DNA of 64,000 bases from Eulemur rufifrons (GCF_041146395.1 NC_091006.1:11228001-11292000); one strand, 5' to 3'. Shown: positions 1-12,175, counted from the stretch's first letter. Translations and numbers: made by a program. The notes: generated from the letters alone by a model not told the origin.

Positions 1-59
1 AAGGCTCCACGTCACTCAGTCTCTTCCTCACTCACTGCTCTGCAGCTGTGTTGCTCTCC

Positions 60-495
60 TGGCGGGTCCTGGAACACATCAGACTCGCTCCTACCCCAGG
101 GCCTTTGCACTTGCTTTCCCTCCCGCTGTGCCCACCCTTATCCCAGATAACCACATGGCTGTGGCTTCCTTACCTCTTTCAGGCCTTTGCTCAAATGCCA
201 CTTTTGATCGAGGCCTTCTCTGACCACCCTGTAGAAAAAGAAATGAAACCTGCCTACCTGACACTCCAACTTCTTTTCCTGCTTCTGTTTTATTAATAAC
301 AGTTATCGGGCCACCTGACCTACTATGTGATGTTAAAACGTACTTGTCATTTGATTTAGATACAGTACTGTCTCCCCCACTAGAATGCCGCATCCACAAG
401 GAACTTGCTCTGTTCTGGTTTTTTGTGCTGTATTCCCAGTGCCCAGAACAGTGCCTGGTATATAATAGATGCTCAATAAACACATGTTGAATAAA
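60..495 (+). repeat. L2 LINE 3' portion
   Basis: Old L2 wording in order: a CAGGGCCTTTGCACTTGC block near 90, a CTCAAATGCCAC block near 190, and the typical tail TGCTCAATAAACACATGTTG at about 470. The open frames here follow the repeat and are not genes. Confidence 0.75.
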
Positions 496-635
496 AGAAT
501 ACACTTTTAAGGAAAAAAATAAGGTGCAGAAACGCATGGCTGATCTGAATAGCATTTTTCCATCTGTGCTTCCATATGATGGACTATCTCTGGGAGAAAA
601 CACAAGAAACAGGGCCGCTTTGATGGTTCCACGCC

Positions 636-840
636 GGGCCCAGCTCCACTCTGTTCCCCACCCCTGCATGCTCAGGCCTGGGAACGTGTGTCTCCTCTGA
701 GCGTCCCACATGGCGCCACCCACGTGGCTTTTGATCTGACCACTTCAGAGCCCTACCTCGCGCCTGCAGCCCAGCAGAGGTGGCTGGCGCTGGACACCCT
801 CCCCAGATGGGCCTTTGAGGACGGGATGAAACAGGCTGGG
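636..840 (+). repeat. Arm A of a 0.2 kb inverted repeat pair
   Basis: This stretch matches, on the opposite strand, the segment at 2557-2764 over about 205 bases. Shared blocks include TTTGATCTGACCACTTCAGA, CCCCAGATGGGCCTTTGAGG and GTCTCCTCTGAGC. By eye the arms are roughly 80-85 percent identical with small gaps. The two could be an old inverted duplication or two copies of an unnamed dispersed repeat. The open frames over both arms share residues HVAFDLTTSEP only because of this duplication. Confidence 0.8.
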
Positions 841-984
841 TGGAGGTGGCAGGGCCTCCCAGGAGGGCCCTGAGGGAAGGGAAGCGGAGAGGGGAGAGCA
901 GAAGGGCTTTTCCCTGTATCCTCTCCCGCGACTGTGGAAATGTGCCATTGCCTTCAATTAGCTATTAACATTTTTTCAAGTGTT

Positions 985-1160
985 CTATAAAAAGTACCCG
1001 CCTCGGGCTGCCCAGGGGAGCAGGGATGGAGGAGGGAGAGTCTGGGCCGCCAGGAGACTGGAGGAGGCCGGGGCAGTGACCCGGGGATGGGGACGGCCAG
1101 GGCTGCCAAGACGTCACGGCCTGTTCCAGAAGGCCCCGCCATGGAATGTTCTGCACGAAG
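985..1160. promoter_or_regulatory. Possible regulatory element with CRE and heat-shock-type sites
   Basis: A TATAAAAAG word (986-994) is followed by GC-rich sequence holding GACGTCAC (1110-1117, CRE-like) and two GAA/TTC pairs of heat-shock-element type: GTTCCAGAAG (1123-1132) and GGAATGTTCTG (1143-1153). The segment does not read as a repeat I know. No gene start is visible next to it, so function is a guess. Confidence 0.25.
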
Positions 1161-1697
1161 CCCTTAGAAGGCTCTGGGAGGCCAGGCCTGTCCCTCAGGC
1201 TCAGCCTCTCCAAGGCAGCTTGAGGGTGTCCCAGAAAGTCACCTCCTAGAACCACCTCTGTCCCTATCTGAAAAGATCCCAAAAGCATCCCGTCGCCTTC
1301 AACCGTCAAACAATATGCGTGTCATTCCTCCCTCTGGCCTGTGAGGGAAGGACCTGACTCACTTCCAGCCCTCCCCTCTCCCCTCCCCCCTCCTTTTCCG
1401 TCCCCCCCCCCGTCCCCCTGTGCCCCCCTCCCCACCAGCCCGGCACAACCTCCTCAGGGACCCCAAAACACCCACTCTATCTCTGCCTCACACCTTTGCC
1501 TGTGGCCATCCCTGTGCCTGGAGTCCCTTCCCCCCTCCTCGCCACACCCCTTCTTCCTTCATATCACAAATATTTGCCGGCATCAACTCTCGCTCAGGCA
1601 CCCTGCCAGGGATTAGGGAGCAGAGGGTGAGAAGAGGCTACATCCTAGTGGGAAAGGCAGGAAATAAAGGAGTCAACAGAAACTGGAAACAAGGGCG
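1160..1697. other. Intergenic, C-rich low complexity, no gene seen
   Basis: Holds a C/T-rich tract at about 1370-1445 with long C runs, then ordinary unique sequence. The open frames are low-complexity proline/serine products of this tract. Confidence 0.5.
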
Positions 1698-1708
1698 TTT
1701 TTTATTCT

Positions 1709-2008
1709 TTTTTTTTTTTTTTTTTCTGAGACAGAGTCTCACTCTGTCACCCGGGCTAGAGTGCCGTGGTGTCAGCCTAGCTCACAGCAACCTCAAACTC
1801 CTGGGCTCAAGCGATCCTACTGCCTCAGCCTGCCGAGGAGCTGGGACTACAGGCATGTGCCACCATGCCCGGCTAATTTTTTCTATCTTTAGTAGAGATG
1901 AGGTCTGGCTCTTGCTCAGGCTGGTCTCTAACTCCTGAGCTCAAGCGATCCTTCTGTCTCATCCTCCCAGAGTGCTAGGATTACAGGCGTGAGCCACCGC
2001 GCCCAGTC
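1709..2008 (-). mobile_element. Alu-type SINE, antisense
   Basis: Poly-T head at 1709, then the reversed body with TGAGACAGAGTCTCACTCTG and the end GTGAGCCACCGCGCCCAG. Flanks CAAGGGC and CAAGGAC look like a decayed target duplication. Confidence 0.9.
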
Positions 2009-2269
2009 AAGGACATTTTTAAAAAAGAGTTCAGTGTGGCAAGAATAACTGGCCTGCATTTGGAATGAGGAGAAGGAATCTGCCCGCTGAGGGTCTGAGA
2101 GGGGAGGAACAGGCAGAAGGAAAAGCAAGCACGGTGGCTCAGAGGTGGGAACAAACTCAAAGGGTTCAGGAATCAGAAAGCGAGCCCTTGGGGCTGGCTT
2201 TGAGGGAATGAGGGCAAATGTCATTGGGTGTCACTGAAGAGGTAATCCTGGATGGGTGTCACAGACTTT

Positions 2270-2445
2270 GTGAGGAATTTAGTGTCCCCTCCTCTAGGAA
2301 GCCCTTCTTGACTGCATCAACTGGGTTCTCCTGCCCCAGCCCTGTTCCTGCTAGGTTGTCTCTCTCTGGGCACTGGCCTGTCTGCCCCCAGGACTGAGCA
2401 CAGGCCTGGGCACACAGTAGGTGCTCAATAAATGCCCCCTGCCAG
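2270..2445 (+). repeat. L2 LINE 3' end
   Basis: Reads AGCCCTTCTTGACTGC and ends GTAGGTGCTCAATAAATGCC, the usual L2 3' wording. Confidence 0.7.
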
Positions 2446-2556
2446 CAAGTCCCAGGAAGCCTCCCTGTCTCCACCTCCCCTCAGCCTACCCCTGTTCCTG
2501 GGCCCAGCTCCAGGGGGTTCCTGAGTTTCCCATCGGGCTGAACCCACTAGCTTGGA

Positions 2557-2764
2557 CCCAGCCTCTTTCATCCCATCCTCAAAGGCCCATCTGGGGAAGA
2601 TGCCCAGCGCCAGCCTCCCCTGCTGGGCTGCAGGCCCAAGGGAAGGGCTCTGAAGTGGTCAGATCAAATGCCACGTGAGCTGGGTGCTGTCGGGGGAGGC
2701 TCAGAGGAGACGCAGGTTCCAGGCCAGAGCCTACAGGGCTGGGAAAGGGAGCTGGGCAGAGCCA
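2557..2764 (-). repeat. Arm B of the 0.2 kb inverted repeat pair
   Basis: Reverse-complement partner of 636-840, about 1.7 kb away. The CCAGATGGGCCTTTGAGGA block appears here on the minus strand near 2580-2600, and the GTCTCCTCTGAGC block near 2700-2712. Match stops at about 2556 and 2765. Confidence 0.8.
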
Positions 2765-2765
2765 G

Positions 2766-3417
<652 letters not shown>

Positions 3418-3429
3418 TATATATATGTA

Positions 3430-3560
3430 TATTTACTGAGCACCTACTACATGCCAGGCACTGTTCTAAGGGCTGGGGATACAATGGTGAAGGTGAACAA
3501 AATAGGCAAACGCTCTGCTGCAAGGAGGATATGGAGTGTGTCAAACAGTGAGAAGGTCTG
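3430..3560 (+). repeat. Old dispersed repeat, name not assigned
   Basis: Starts with GAGCACCTACTACATGCCAG and GCACTGTTCTAAGGGCTGGG, wording shared by copies at about 6630-6740, 8640-9430, 19480-19870 and 57030-57120. I recognise the family as a common mammalian dispersed repeat but cannot name it safely. Confidence 0.5.
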
Positions 3561-3810
3561 TGGGAGAAAAATTGGGTGCGGGAGAGAGGGGCTGGGGAGT
3601 CAGTTCTTTTGATAGAAAGGTCAGGAAGATCAAACAGCACGTTTGTGTGCTGATGGGAATGATCTGGACTCCAAGATTCTAGAAGAGAAGCAGAGGACAA
3701 AGAGGAGACAGTGGCTGGATTGTTGTCCTTGAGCAGACAAGAGGGGAAGGTTCCTAGGCTCAAGGGGAGGGTTTTAAGGAAGAGTGTAGTTCATTATTGG
3801 TAGGAAATCT
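3560..3810. other. Intergenic, nothing recognised
   Basis: G/A-rich ordinary sequence between two repeats; no gene or named element seen. Confidence 0.4.
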
Positions 3811-4302
3811 TCCAGGGATAGCCACAACAATCTCTCCCATCCCACATACTCTTCTTATAGTGTGACCTTGACATTTTTCCCATTCAGTGGGGCGCAGTTT
3901 CCTTCCCTTGAACCTGGGCAGAGATTTATGATTGCCTTGATCAATAAAGTATGGTGGAGATGAGGCTTCCAAGGCTGCATCATCACTTGCTTTCTTGAGA
4001 CATTCACGCTTGGAACTCACCTGCCATGTTGTGAGGAAGCTCAACTAGCTACCAGCTCAGCCGAATTCCAGCTGACAACAGCCATCATGAGCTTCCAGAC
4101 TAGAGTGAAGACTCCTTCAGCTAATTCCAGCTCCCAGACATCAAGTCACTCCCAGTCTGCAAGTCTTGCCAGCTGAGGCCTCAGACATTGGGGAACAGAA
4201 ACAAACTGTCCTTGCTGTACCCTGTTCCTGGCAACAAGGGTTGTTTTACATGGCTAAGTTTTGGGGTTGTTTGTTATGCAATGGTAGATGACTGGAACAC
4301 CA
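3810..4302 (+). repeat. Old LTR-like repeat, family uncertain
   Basis: Contains CTGAGGCCTCAGACATTGGG near 4173 and ends CTAAGTTTTGGGGTTGTTTG near 4275, typical of the 3' end of old mammalian LTR-like repeats. Diverged; the exact family is not assigned. Confidence 0.5.
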
Positions 4303-4435
4303 AGTAATAGGAGGAAAGGGCTGGTAGGAATCTGGGGAAGTTTTCTTTCTATGGCTCTTTTCTCAGTGAAGTAGGAGGCAAGGTTCCCACTGAGAGCGAG
4401 CAGGAAGGGAAGAGGTGGAGGAGTTTGAGGAGAGA

Positions 4436-4555
4436 GGAGAAGATATTTCAAAATACAGGAAACAACTGCGTATACATCAACAAATGAATGGATAATCAAA
4501 ATGTAGTCCGTCCATCACACCCATACAATGGAATAGGGTTCAGCCACTGAGAGGG
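4436..4555 (+). mobile_element. L1M 3' region, left part
   Basis: Reads as the old L1 ORF2 C-terminal/3' region (CATCAACAAATGAATGGATA, then ACAATGGAATAGGGTTCAGCC). It is split from its continuation at about 5005 by the RPS15A retrocopy. Confidence 0.7.
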
Positions 4556-5004
4556 GCTGTCACATTTCTGGGCCACCATCACGGACCCATGAATGTCCTG
4601 GTCAGTGCTCTCGAGAGGATCAACAATATTGAAAAGAGACACAAATGCCAAGTTCTCATTAGGCTGTGCTCCAAAGTCATCATCTGGTTTCTAATTGTGC
4701 TGATGAGGCATAATGACATTGGTGAATTTGAAATCGCTGAGGATCGCAGATCTAGGGAATCGTGAACTTCACAGGCAGGTTAGACAAAGGTGAAGGGATC
4801 AGCCCCAGATTGGACATGCAACTCCAAGACCTAGAATGGCAGAATAATCTGCTTCTGTCCCTTTAGTTTCGTTTCGTTTGTGCTGACAACCACAGCTGGC
4901 ATCACAGACCAAGAGGAAGCAAGACAAAAACCCTCACGGGAGGGAAGAATCCTGGGACTCTATTTTTCTGGGAATGTCGTACATACATACAAAGAAGTGT
5001 CCCG
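4556..5004 (+). pseudogene. RPS15A pseudogene: RPS15A processed pseudogene
   Basis: Intronless copy of the mRNA for small-subunit ribosomal protein S15A (uS8). The ATG at 4589-4591 matches Met4 of the 130-residue protein; the true start three codons upstream is lost. Recognisable blocks follow in order: AATGTCCTGG, TGCTCCAAAGTCATC, GGTGAATTTGAAATC, GTGAACTTCACAGGCAGG, GATCAGCCCCAGATT, GGCAGAATAATCTGCTTC and CAGCTGGCATCAC, then the C-terminal GGAGGGAAGAATCCTGGGA. The frame from 4589 meets TGA at 4763-4765 after 58 codons because of a small deletion, and more indels follow, so it cannot encode the protein. It sits inside an old L1, which continues on both sides. A poly-A tail is not clear, as expected for an old copy. 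Confidence 0.85.
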
Positions 5005-5690
5005 ATGACAAAAAATGGAATGAAATTCTGACACATGTTATAACATAGGGGAACCTTGGAAACCACGTGAAATAAGCCAGACACAAAGGAATGCTGTGTG
5101 GTTCCACTTAGATAAGATACCTAGATTTGGCAAATTCTTAGAGACAGAATGTAGACTAGAGGTTACCAGGGCCTGGAGGGGGAGGGGTGTGGGGAGTTAT
5201 TGTTTAATGGATACAGAGTTTCTGTTTGGGATAATGAAAGAGTTCTGGAGATGGATGGTGGTGATGGTTATGTAACATTGAGAACATGGTTAGTGCCACT
5301 GAATAGTACATTTTTTTTTTTTGAGACAGAGTCTCACTCTGTCACCCTGGCTTGAGTGCCGTGATGTCAGCCTAGCTCACAGCAGCCTCAAACTCCTGGG
5401 CTCAAGGGATCCTCCTGCCTCAGCCTCTCGAGTAGCTGGGACTACAGCCTCCCGCCACCATGCACAGCTATTAGTAATTTCTTTCTATTTTTAGTAGAGA
5501 CGGGGGTCTCGCTCTTGCTCAGGCTGGTCTCAAACTCCTGACCTCAAGCGATCCTCCCGCCTCGGCCTCTCAGAGTGCTAGGATTACAGGCGTAAGCCAC
5601 CGCGTCCGGCCTGAATAGTACATTTTAAAATGGTTAGAAATGGTAAAATGGTATGTTTTAAAAATATTTTTTAACAATTTTTTTTTAAGC
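5005..5690 (+). mobile_element. L1M 3' end, right part, interrupted by Alu
   Basis: Continues the element at 4436: GAATGAAATTCTGACACATG, AAATAAGCCAGACACAAAGG, GATGGTGGTGATGGTTATG, then an A/T-rich 3' end near 5690. An Alu is inserted at 5311-5611. Confidence 0.75.
5311..5611 (-). mobile_element. Alu-type SINE in L1M, with target duplication
   Basis: Poly-T at 5311, reversed Alu body, end CGTCCGGCC. TGAATAGTACATTTT flanks it at 5300-5314 and 5612-5626, a 15-base duplication of the L1 target. Confidence 0.92.
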
Positions 5691-6620
5691 ATGGGGTTAT
5701 TGAAAGAGCGAACGGGCTAGGGCTGTAAGACCCAGTTGCAAGGCGATGCTGAGCGCCCCCTGGAGGTCATGGTCCTGAAGTTAAGGTGAGTCCTGTCTAC
5801 AGGTTTGTGGATTTTTCTCCACTCAGCTGAGCAGGTGCATGCACCTGTAGTGGGCAGATAGTTGAGGGGTGCCCTGTGAGCCCAATGATGTGGGCACGGG
5901 AGTTGAGGGTGGGTGCAAGGAAAGGACTGCAACGAGCAGCCAGAGGCTCCAAGAGGGGTGGGGCAGAGTGTTCAGACGGGGGTGGGGGGGGTGGACAGTG
6001 GACAGGTGGTTGGATTAATGAACCAGTGGTCCTGGTGGGATGGAAGGAGTCTGGAGTCGGGACACCAGGTAGAGTGAGCTGGGGCACTTCCAGCGTGGTG
6101 CCGGTGTGTGATGCCCGGAGTTGAGATCGTGGAGGGAGCGAGCGTGGTTGTAACAAGGAGCAGGTGGCAGAATGTGACGTGAGAGCCTCAAAGCTGAGGG
6201 TTTAGCTCTTCCCTGCATTGCTATTTTTATCTCACATCACTCTAATTCCACCCAAAGGGCATCTGGCTGGTACAGACCTCACCGCCCTGAGGATGTGGGG
6301 TCGTCATGGCAACCACATCTTCATCACTTTGCACCAGGGGGTGGGGCCTGGCATTCAACTCCATGCAAACAGCTGGGCCCATGTCCCGGAGGGAGAGAGC
6401 ATCATTTGGAAGACCTTTCCTGGGCTGGGATTCCTTCTCTTACCAGCCTTGCTCCTTCCTCTAGGAAGACTTCCAGATTGTTCCAAATCCCTCCCTCATT
6501 CAATCTGGCTTCTGCCCTGAATCCCTGGCCCTGGGAGAGGAGAAGGAAGCCATATGGTTTGGGTGGGAGCAGGGGGTATCTGAGAGTTCATGCCAAACAC
6601 AGGTCATCAGGAAATACATC
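5690..6620. other. Intergenic unique sequence, no gene
   Basis: No repeat or gene recognised except the CTCF-like site at 5751 and a G-rich run near 5979-5993. Open frames here have no recognisable domain. Confidence 0.45.
5751..5769 (-). promoter_or_regulatory. CTCF-like binding site
   Basis: GAGCGCCCCCTGGAGGTCA reads on the minus strand as a close match to the CTCF core (CC-x-CCAGGGGGCGC). Orientation is minus. The match is by eye; occupancy cannot be judged. Confidence 0.45.
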
Positions 6621-6624
6621 CATA

Positions 6625-6745
6625 ATATTTATTCAACAAATATTATTGAAGGCCTACTATGTGCCAAGAACTGTGCTAGTGCCAGAGATCTAGCAGTATA
6701 TAAAACAAAGTCCCATTGTTCTCGGTGCTCACATTCTATCAGTAG
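6625..6745 (+). repeat. Old dispersed repeat, name not assigned
   Basis: Same family as 3430-3560: GGCCTACTATGTGCCAAGAA, then a diverged continuation. Confidence 0.45.
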
Positions 6746-6920
6746 GAGGGAGATGGGTAAGAAATACACCAGCAAAATATACAGAGCAGAGCTGTCGCGT
6801 AGAAATAGGATGCAAACCACAGAAGCAATTTTGCATTTTCTGGTAGTCACATTCAAAACAATAAAAAGCAGCAGGTAAAATTAACTTTAATAATGCATTT
6901 TATTTAACCCAACTTTGGTA

Positions 6921-7208
6921 GGTAGCATAAAGGGCCCCAAAGGTGTCCACAACCCAATTCCCAGAACCTGTGAATGTGTCACCTTCTGTGGCAAGAGGGA
7001 CTTTGCAGATGCAACTAAGTTAAGAAGCTTGAGCTGGGGAGATTATCCGGATAATCTGGGGGGCCCTGTGGAATGATAAGTGTTCTCGTAAGGGAAAGAG
7101 AGAACCTCCTTCCGTGGACCTCCATAACTGTGAGATAATAAGTCTGTCTTCTAAAGGGACACCAAGTTCGTGGCAATTTGTTAGAGCAGCAATAGGAAAC
7201 AAATATAC
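6921..7208 (+). repeat. Old LTR-like repeat, copy 1
   Basis: Reads CAGAACCTGTGAATGTGTC, GGGACTTTGCAGATG, GATTATCCGGATAATCTGG and ends CAATTTGTTAGAGCAGCAAT. Shares this wording with 16402-16795 and 20797-21090, all on the plus strand. Shortened internally. The family looks MaLR/ERVL-like but I do not name it. Confidence 0.6.
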
Positions 7209-7209
7209 C

Positions 7210-8288
<1,079 letters not shown>

Positions 8289-8349
8289 AAGGATGCTCAA
8301 TCTTTCAACTCAGGCTTTCCCACTGAGACTGCCTAGCAACTGACAGCGA

Positions 8350-8535
8350 GGATGGCCCTGGCTGTAGACAGACCCCATTGGTCCTGGATCTACCACTCCT
8401 GGCTGTGTGGCCCTAGCCAAGTAACTTCCTCTCTCTGAGCCTTAGGCCACTCACCTGCTCACCTCCCAACCTCGTTTAAGAGGCTGCAAATCCAGGGCTG
8501 AGTACAAGAGCTAGTCTGCAGCACGAACTCAATGG
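8350..8535 (+). repeat. MIR SINE
   Basis: Core wording CTACCACTCCTGGCTGTGTG and GCCAAGTAACTTCCTCTCTC, the tRNA-derived MIR pattern. Confidence 0.65.
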
Positions 8536-8639
8536 ATGAGAGCTGGGGGGCCTTGCGGGGTGTGCCTTTACCTGTCTATGCCTCAGTCTCCTCATCTACA
8601 AAATGGGATCGTCATAGTACCTACCTTTCAGGGATCTTG

Positions 8640-9430
8640 AGAGGATTCATTTGTTTAATGTTCATTGAACATCTACTAATCATCAGGAACTGCTCTAGGC
8701 ATGGAGGAATAGCACTGAATGAGTCAGGTGTCCTTGCCCTCTGGGGTGACACCCCAGTGATAGGCCATATATACATATATACACACACAATTACATGTAA
8801 TATAATTTTATATTATATATGGAATATGGAGAAAAGGACAACTATTTTATTTCATGAGGTCAGGAAGGCTCAACTAAAGAGGTGACATTTGAGCACTTGA
8901 GGGAGGAGAGGGAGTGAGCCATGCAGATATCTGGGGGAAGAGTGGTCTACGCAGCAGATGCAAAGGCCCTGAGGCAGGACTGTGCTTGAGAAGGTTGAGG
9001 AGCACTAAAGAAGCCAGTGTGCATGGAATAGAGCAAGCAACGGGGAGAGGGTAGGAGATGATGTCAGAGAGGGGACAGGGACCTTGTGGGTCGTGGTGAG
9101 AACTTTGGCTTTTATTCTGAGTAAGGCAGGAGCCACAGGAGGGATTTGAGGAGGAGAGTGACATCATCTCATTTTCGCAACAGGATTCTGCTGCCACGTG
9201 GGGACCTTTCTGTTGAGGGTAAGGGCAGAAGCAGCAAGGAGGTGACTGCCATAGTCCAGCTGGGAGATGACAGCAGCTGGGCTGGCTGTGGGGGTTGGAC
9301 CTTGGATACATTTTGAAGGTCAAGTCAACAGGATTTCCTGTGGGATGGGATGTAGGGTCTGAGAAGCAGAGAGAAGTCAATGAATCCCTTCAGAGCTTCC
9401 GGCCTGAGAGCTTAGAAGATGGTGGTTTCT
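8640..9430 (+). repeat. Old dispersed repeat, long copy, name not assigned
   Basis: Runs in order: CATTGAACATCTACTAATCA, an AT-rich insert at 8765-8825, GGTGACATTTGAGCAC, GCAAAGGCCCTGAGGCAGGA, GGAGATGATGTCAGAGAG, TTTGGCTTTTATTCTGAGTA and GGAGAGTGACATCATCT. The same series is seen in shorter form near 7560-7960 and 19480-19690. It is a very common mammalian repeat pattern, not coding. Confidence 0.55.
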
Positions 9431-9720
9431 CGGTTTCTCTGCAGCTCAAGGAAATAGGCTACGCAAAGCCCTTAGCATGTAGCTGCGGGCAGGAAGTGCC
9501 CTACCTGTGCTGTGAAGTGGCTGTTGTCAGCCAAGTTCCGGATTGCATCACTGGGAAGGAAAGGCAGGGCCGAGCCCGGTTAACCTTGGTAAGACGCAGG
9601 TAGGTGTCGGGCATGAAGCCAGCTAACATCCTCCCTCTGGCTAGGTGTGCCTCTCCCTTCCCCAGGCCAGAGGATAAATAATCTCTCCCATCTCCACCTT
9701 GAATTCACCCTCACCCAGGT
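9430..9720. other. Intergenic unique sequence
   Basis: A 102-codon open frame begins at 9295 in the repeat and ends here at 9603, with a GTAAGA donor-like word at its end, but it matches no family I know. No gene claimed. Confidence 0.4.
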
Positions 9721-11690
9721 TTTTTTTTTTTTTTCCCCTTTTTTATCTCAGAGTATTACAGGGGTATAAACGATTGGGTTACATACATTGCTTTTGCACA
9801 CTTTGAATCAAAGTTACAAGTGTGCCATGACCCAGATAGTGTGCACTGTACCCGTTAGGTGTGAATTTGCTCATCCCCTCCCCCCCACCTACTTGATTTC
9901 TGATGAGTTTTATTTCCGTGTGTGCATGTAAGTGTTGTTTGATTAGTTCCAATGTAATGGTGACTACATGGAGTGTTTGTTTTTCCATTCTTGTGATGCT
10001 TCACTTAGAAGAATGGTCTCCAGTTCCATCCAGGTTAGTACAAGAGGAATTAGTTCACCATTTTTTATGGCTGAGTAGTACTCCATGGTATACATATACC
10101 ACATTTTATTAATCCACTCATTATTGATGGGAACTTGGGTTGTTTCCACATCTTTGCAATTGTGAATTGTGATGCTATAAACATTCAAATGCAGGTGTCT
10201 TTTTTTTTTTTTCATAAAATGTCCTTTTTTCCCTTTGGGTAAATACCCAGTAGTGGGATTGCTGGATCAAATGGTAGGTCTACTTTTAGTTCTTTGAGGT
10301 ATCTCCATACTACTTTCCATAGAGGTTGTACTAGTTTGCATTCCCACCAGCAGTGTATGAGTGTTCCTATCTCTCAGCATCCACGCCAGCATTTCATGTT
10401 TTGAGATTTTTTTTTTTTAATAAAAGCCATTCTCACTGGATTAGGTGGTATCTCATTGTGGTTTTGATTTGCATTTCTTTAATGATTAGGGATGTTGAGC
10501 ATTTTTTCATGTTTGTTGGCCATTAGTCTGTCTTCTCTTGAAAAGTTTCTGTCATGCCTTTTGCCTACTTTTTAATGGGTTGTTTGATTTTTTACTTGCT
10601 GATTTGCCTGAGTTCTTCGTGGATTCTGGTTACCAACGTTTTATTGGATGTATAGCTGCAAATATTTTCTCCCATTCTGTAGGTTGTCGAATTGTTCTAA
10701 TGATTGTTTCCTTGGCTGTGCAGAAGCTTTTTAATTTGATCAGGTCCCATTTATTTGTTTTTGTTGTTGCTGTGATTGCTTTTGCGGTCTTCAGAATAAA
10801 TTCTTTGCCTAGACTCTATAAGAGTTTTTCCAACATTTTCTTCTAGCATTCTTATAGTTTCATGCCTTAGGCTTAAGTCTGCTATCCACCATGAATGAAT
10901 TTTTGTGAGTGGTGAGAGGTGTGGATCCTGTTTCAGTCTTCCACATGTGGCTATCCAATTTTCCCAGCACCATTTATTGAATAGAGATTCTTTTCCTCAG
11001 TGTATGTTTTTGTCTGCCTTGCCAAAGATCAGATGACAATATGAGGATGGTTTTGTATCTGGGTTCTTTGTTCTGATCCATTGGTCTATGTCTCTGTTAT
11101 TGTGCCAGTACCATGCTGTTCTGGTTACTATAGCTTTGTAGTATAGTTTGAAGTCTGGTACAATGAGGCCTCCTGATTTGTTCTTTTTGCTTAAGGTTAC
11201 CTTGGCTATACAGGCTCTTATCTAGTTCCATACAAAGTGTAGAATTCTTTTTTCTAGATCTGTGAAAAATGACTTTGGTATTTTAACAGGGATTGCATTG
11301 AATCTGTAAATCACTTTGAGTGGTAGAGGCATTTTAACAATGTTGGTTCTGCTGATCCATGAGCATGGTATGTTTTTCCATTTGTTTACATCCTCTGCGA
11401 TTTCCTTCCTCAGTGTTTCACAGTTCTCCTTGTAGTGGTCTTTCATCTCCTTGGTTAAACATATTCTTAGGTATTTCATTTACTTTGTTGCTATTGTGAA
11501 AGGTATTGAGTCTTTGATTTGATTCTCAATTTGACTGTTGTTGGCATAGAGGAATGCTACTGATTTGTGTACATTGATTGTGTAACCTGACACTTTGCTG
11601 AATTTATTTATCTATTCCAGGAGTCTCTTGGCAAAATCTTTGGGGTTTTCTAGATAAAAGATCATGTCATCAGCAAAAAACTCAGACATC
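9721..11690 (-). mobile_element. L1 LINE, 5' truncated, antisense
   Basis: The poly-T at 9721 is the reversed A-tail. Going right come the 3' UTR, the ORF2 C-terminus and then ORF2 upstream sequence. Broken ORF2 frames are visible on the minus strand: MWYMYTMEYYSAIKNGELIP (within 9964-10215) and [12 protein letters not shown] with [20 protein letters not shown] (within 11222-11479). These are hallmark L1 ORF2 C-terminal segments. Frames are separated by stops and shifts and only about 2 kb of the roughly 6 kb element is present, so it is inactive. The 3' UTR wording (CATGACCCAGATAGTGTGCA, GTACCCGTTAGGTGTGAAT) resembles the copies at 27975 and 58020. Confidence 0.9.
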
Positions 11691-11763
11691 TGTCCCTCTT
11701 TTTAAAATTTTTAAATTTGTTATTATTTTATAATTTTTTAAAGTGAGGAGGGGGTTCAACTTC

Positions 11764-11931
11764 CTTTTTTTTTTTTTTTTTCTGAGACAGAGTCTCACTT
11801 GGTCACCCTTGGTAGCCTGCAGTGGCATCATCATGGTTCACTGCAACCTCAAACTCCTGAGCTCAAGCAATCCTCCGGCCTCAGCCTCCCAGAGTGCTAG
11901 GATTACAGATGTGAGCCACCGGGCCCGGCTC
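11764..11931 (-). mobile_element. Alu-type SINE, shortened
   Basis: Poly-T at 11764, TCTGAGACAGAGTCTCACTTG, then a fused body of about 165 bases ending GAGCCACCGGGCCCGGCT. The middle is deleted or it is a monomer. CATCTGTCCC stands at 11689-11698 and again at 11932-11941. Confidence 0.8.
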
Positions 11932-11964
11932 ATCTGTCCCCCTTAAAGTGAATGGAAATACCCA

Positions 11965-12175
11965 TGAGTCTAGCATTCTAGAAATCTGGATTCCAGTCTC
12001 ATCTGCTCATTGTGTGTGCTTGGGCAAATGATCTCCCTTATCTGCAAAGAGGAAATAATAACTCAAAACGGCAGTGATAACGCCAGAAGCCACTTCACAG
12101 CATCGTTATGGAGATTAAATGGGCTTTTGCCTTTTAAAGCCTTAGATCCTGCTAGGCCCAGAGCGGGAGCTCCAC
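11965..12175 (+). repeat. MIR SINE
   Basis: CTTGGGCAAATGATCTCCCT, ATCTGCAAAGAGGAAATAAT and ATGGAGATTAAATGGG follow the MIR core and tail order. Confidence 0.6.

Noticed and set aside
4254..5084. Minus-strand frames over the RPS15A copy
   Set aside because: Antisense shadows of L1 and the retrocopy.
9295..9603. 102-codon frame ending at a GTAAGA donor-like site
   Set aside because: Its first half lies in an old dispersed repeat and no acceptor or homologous protein is recognisable.
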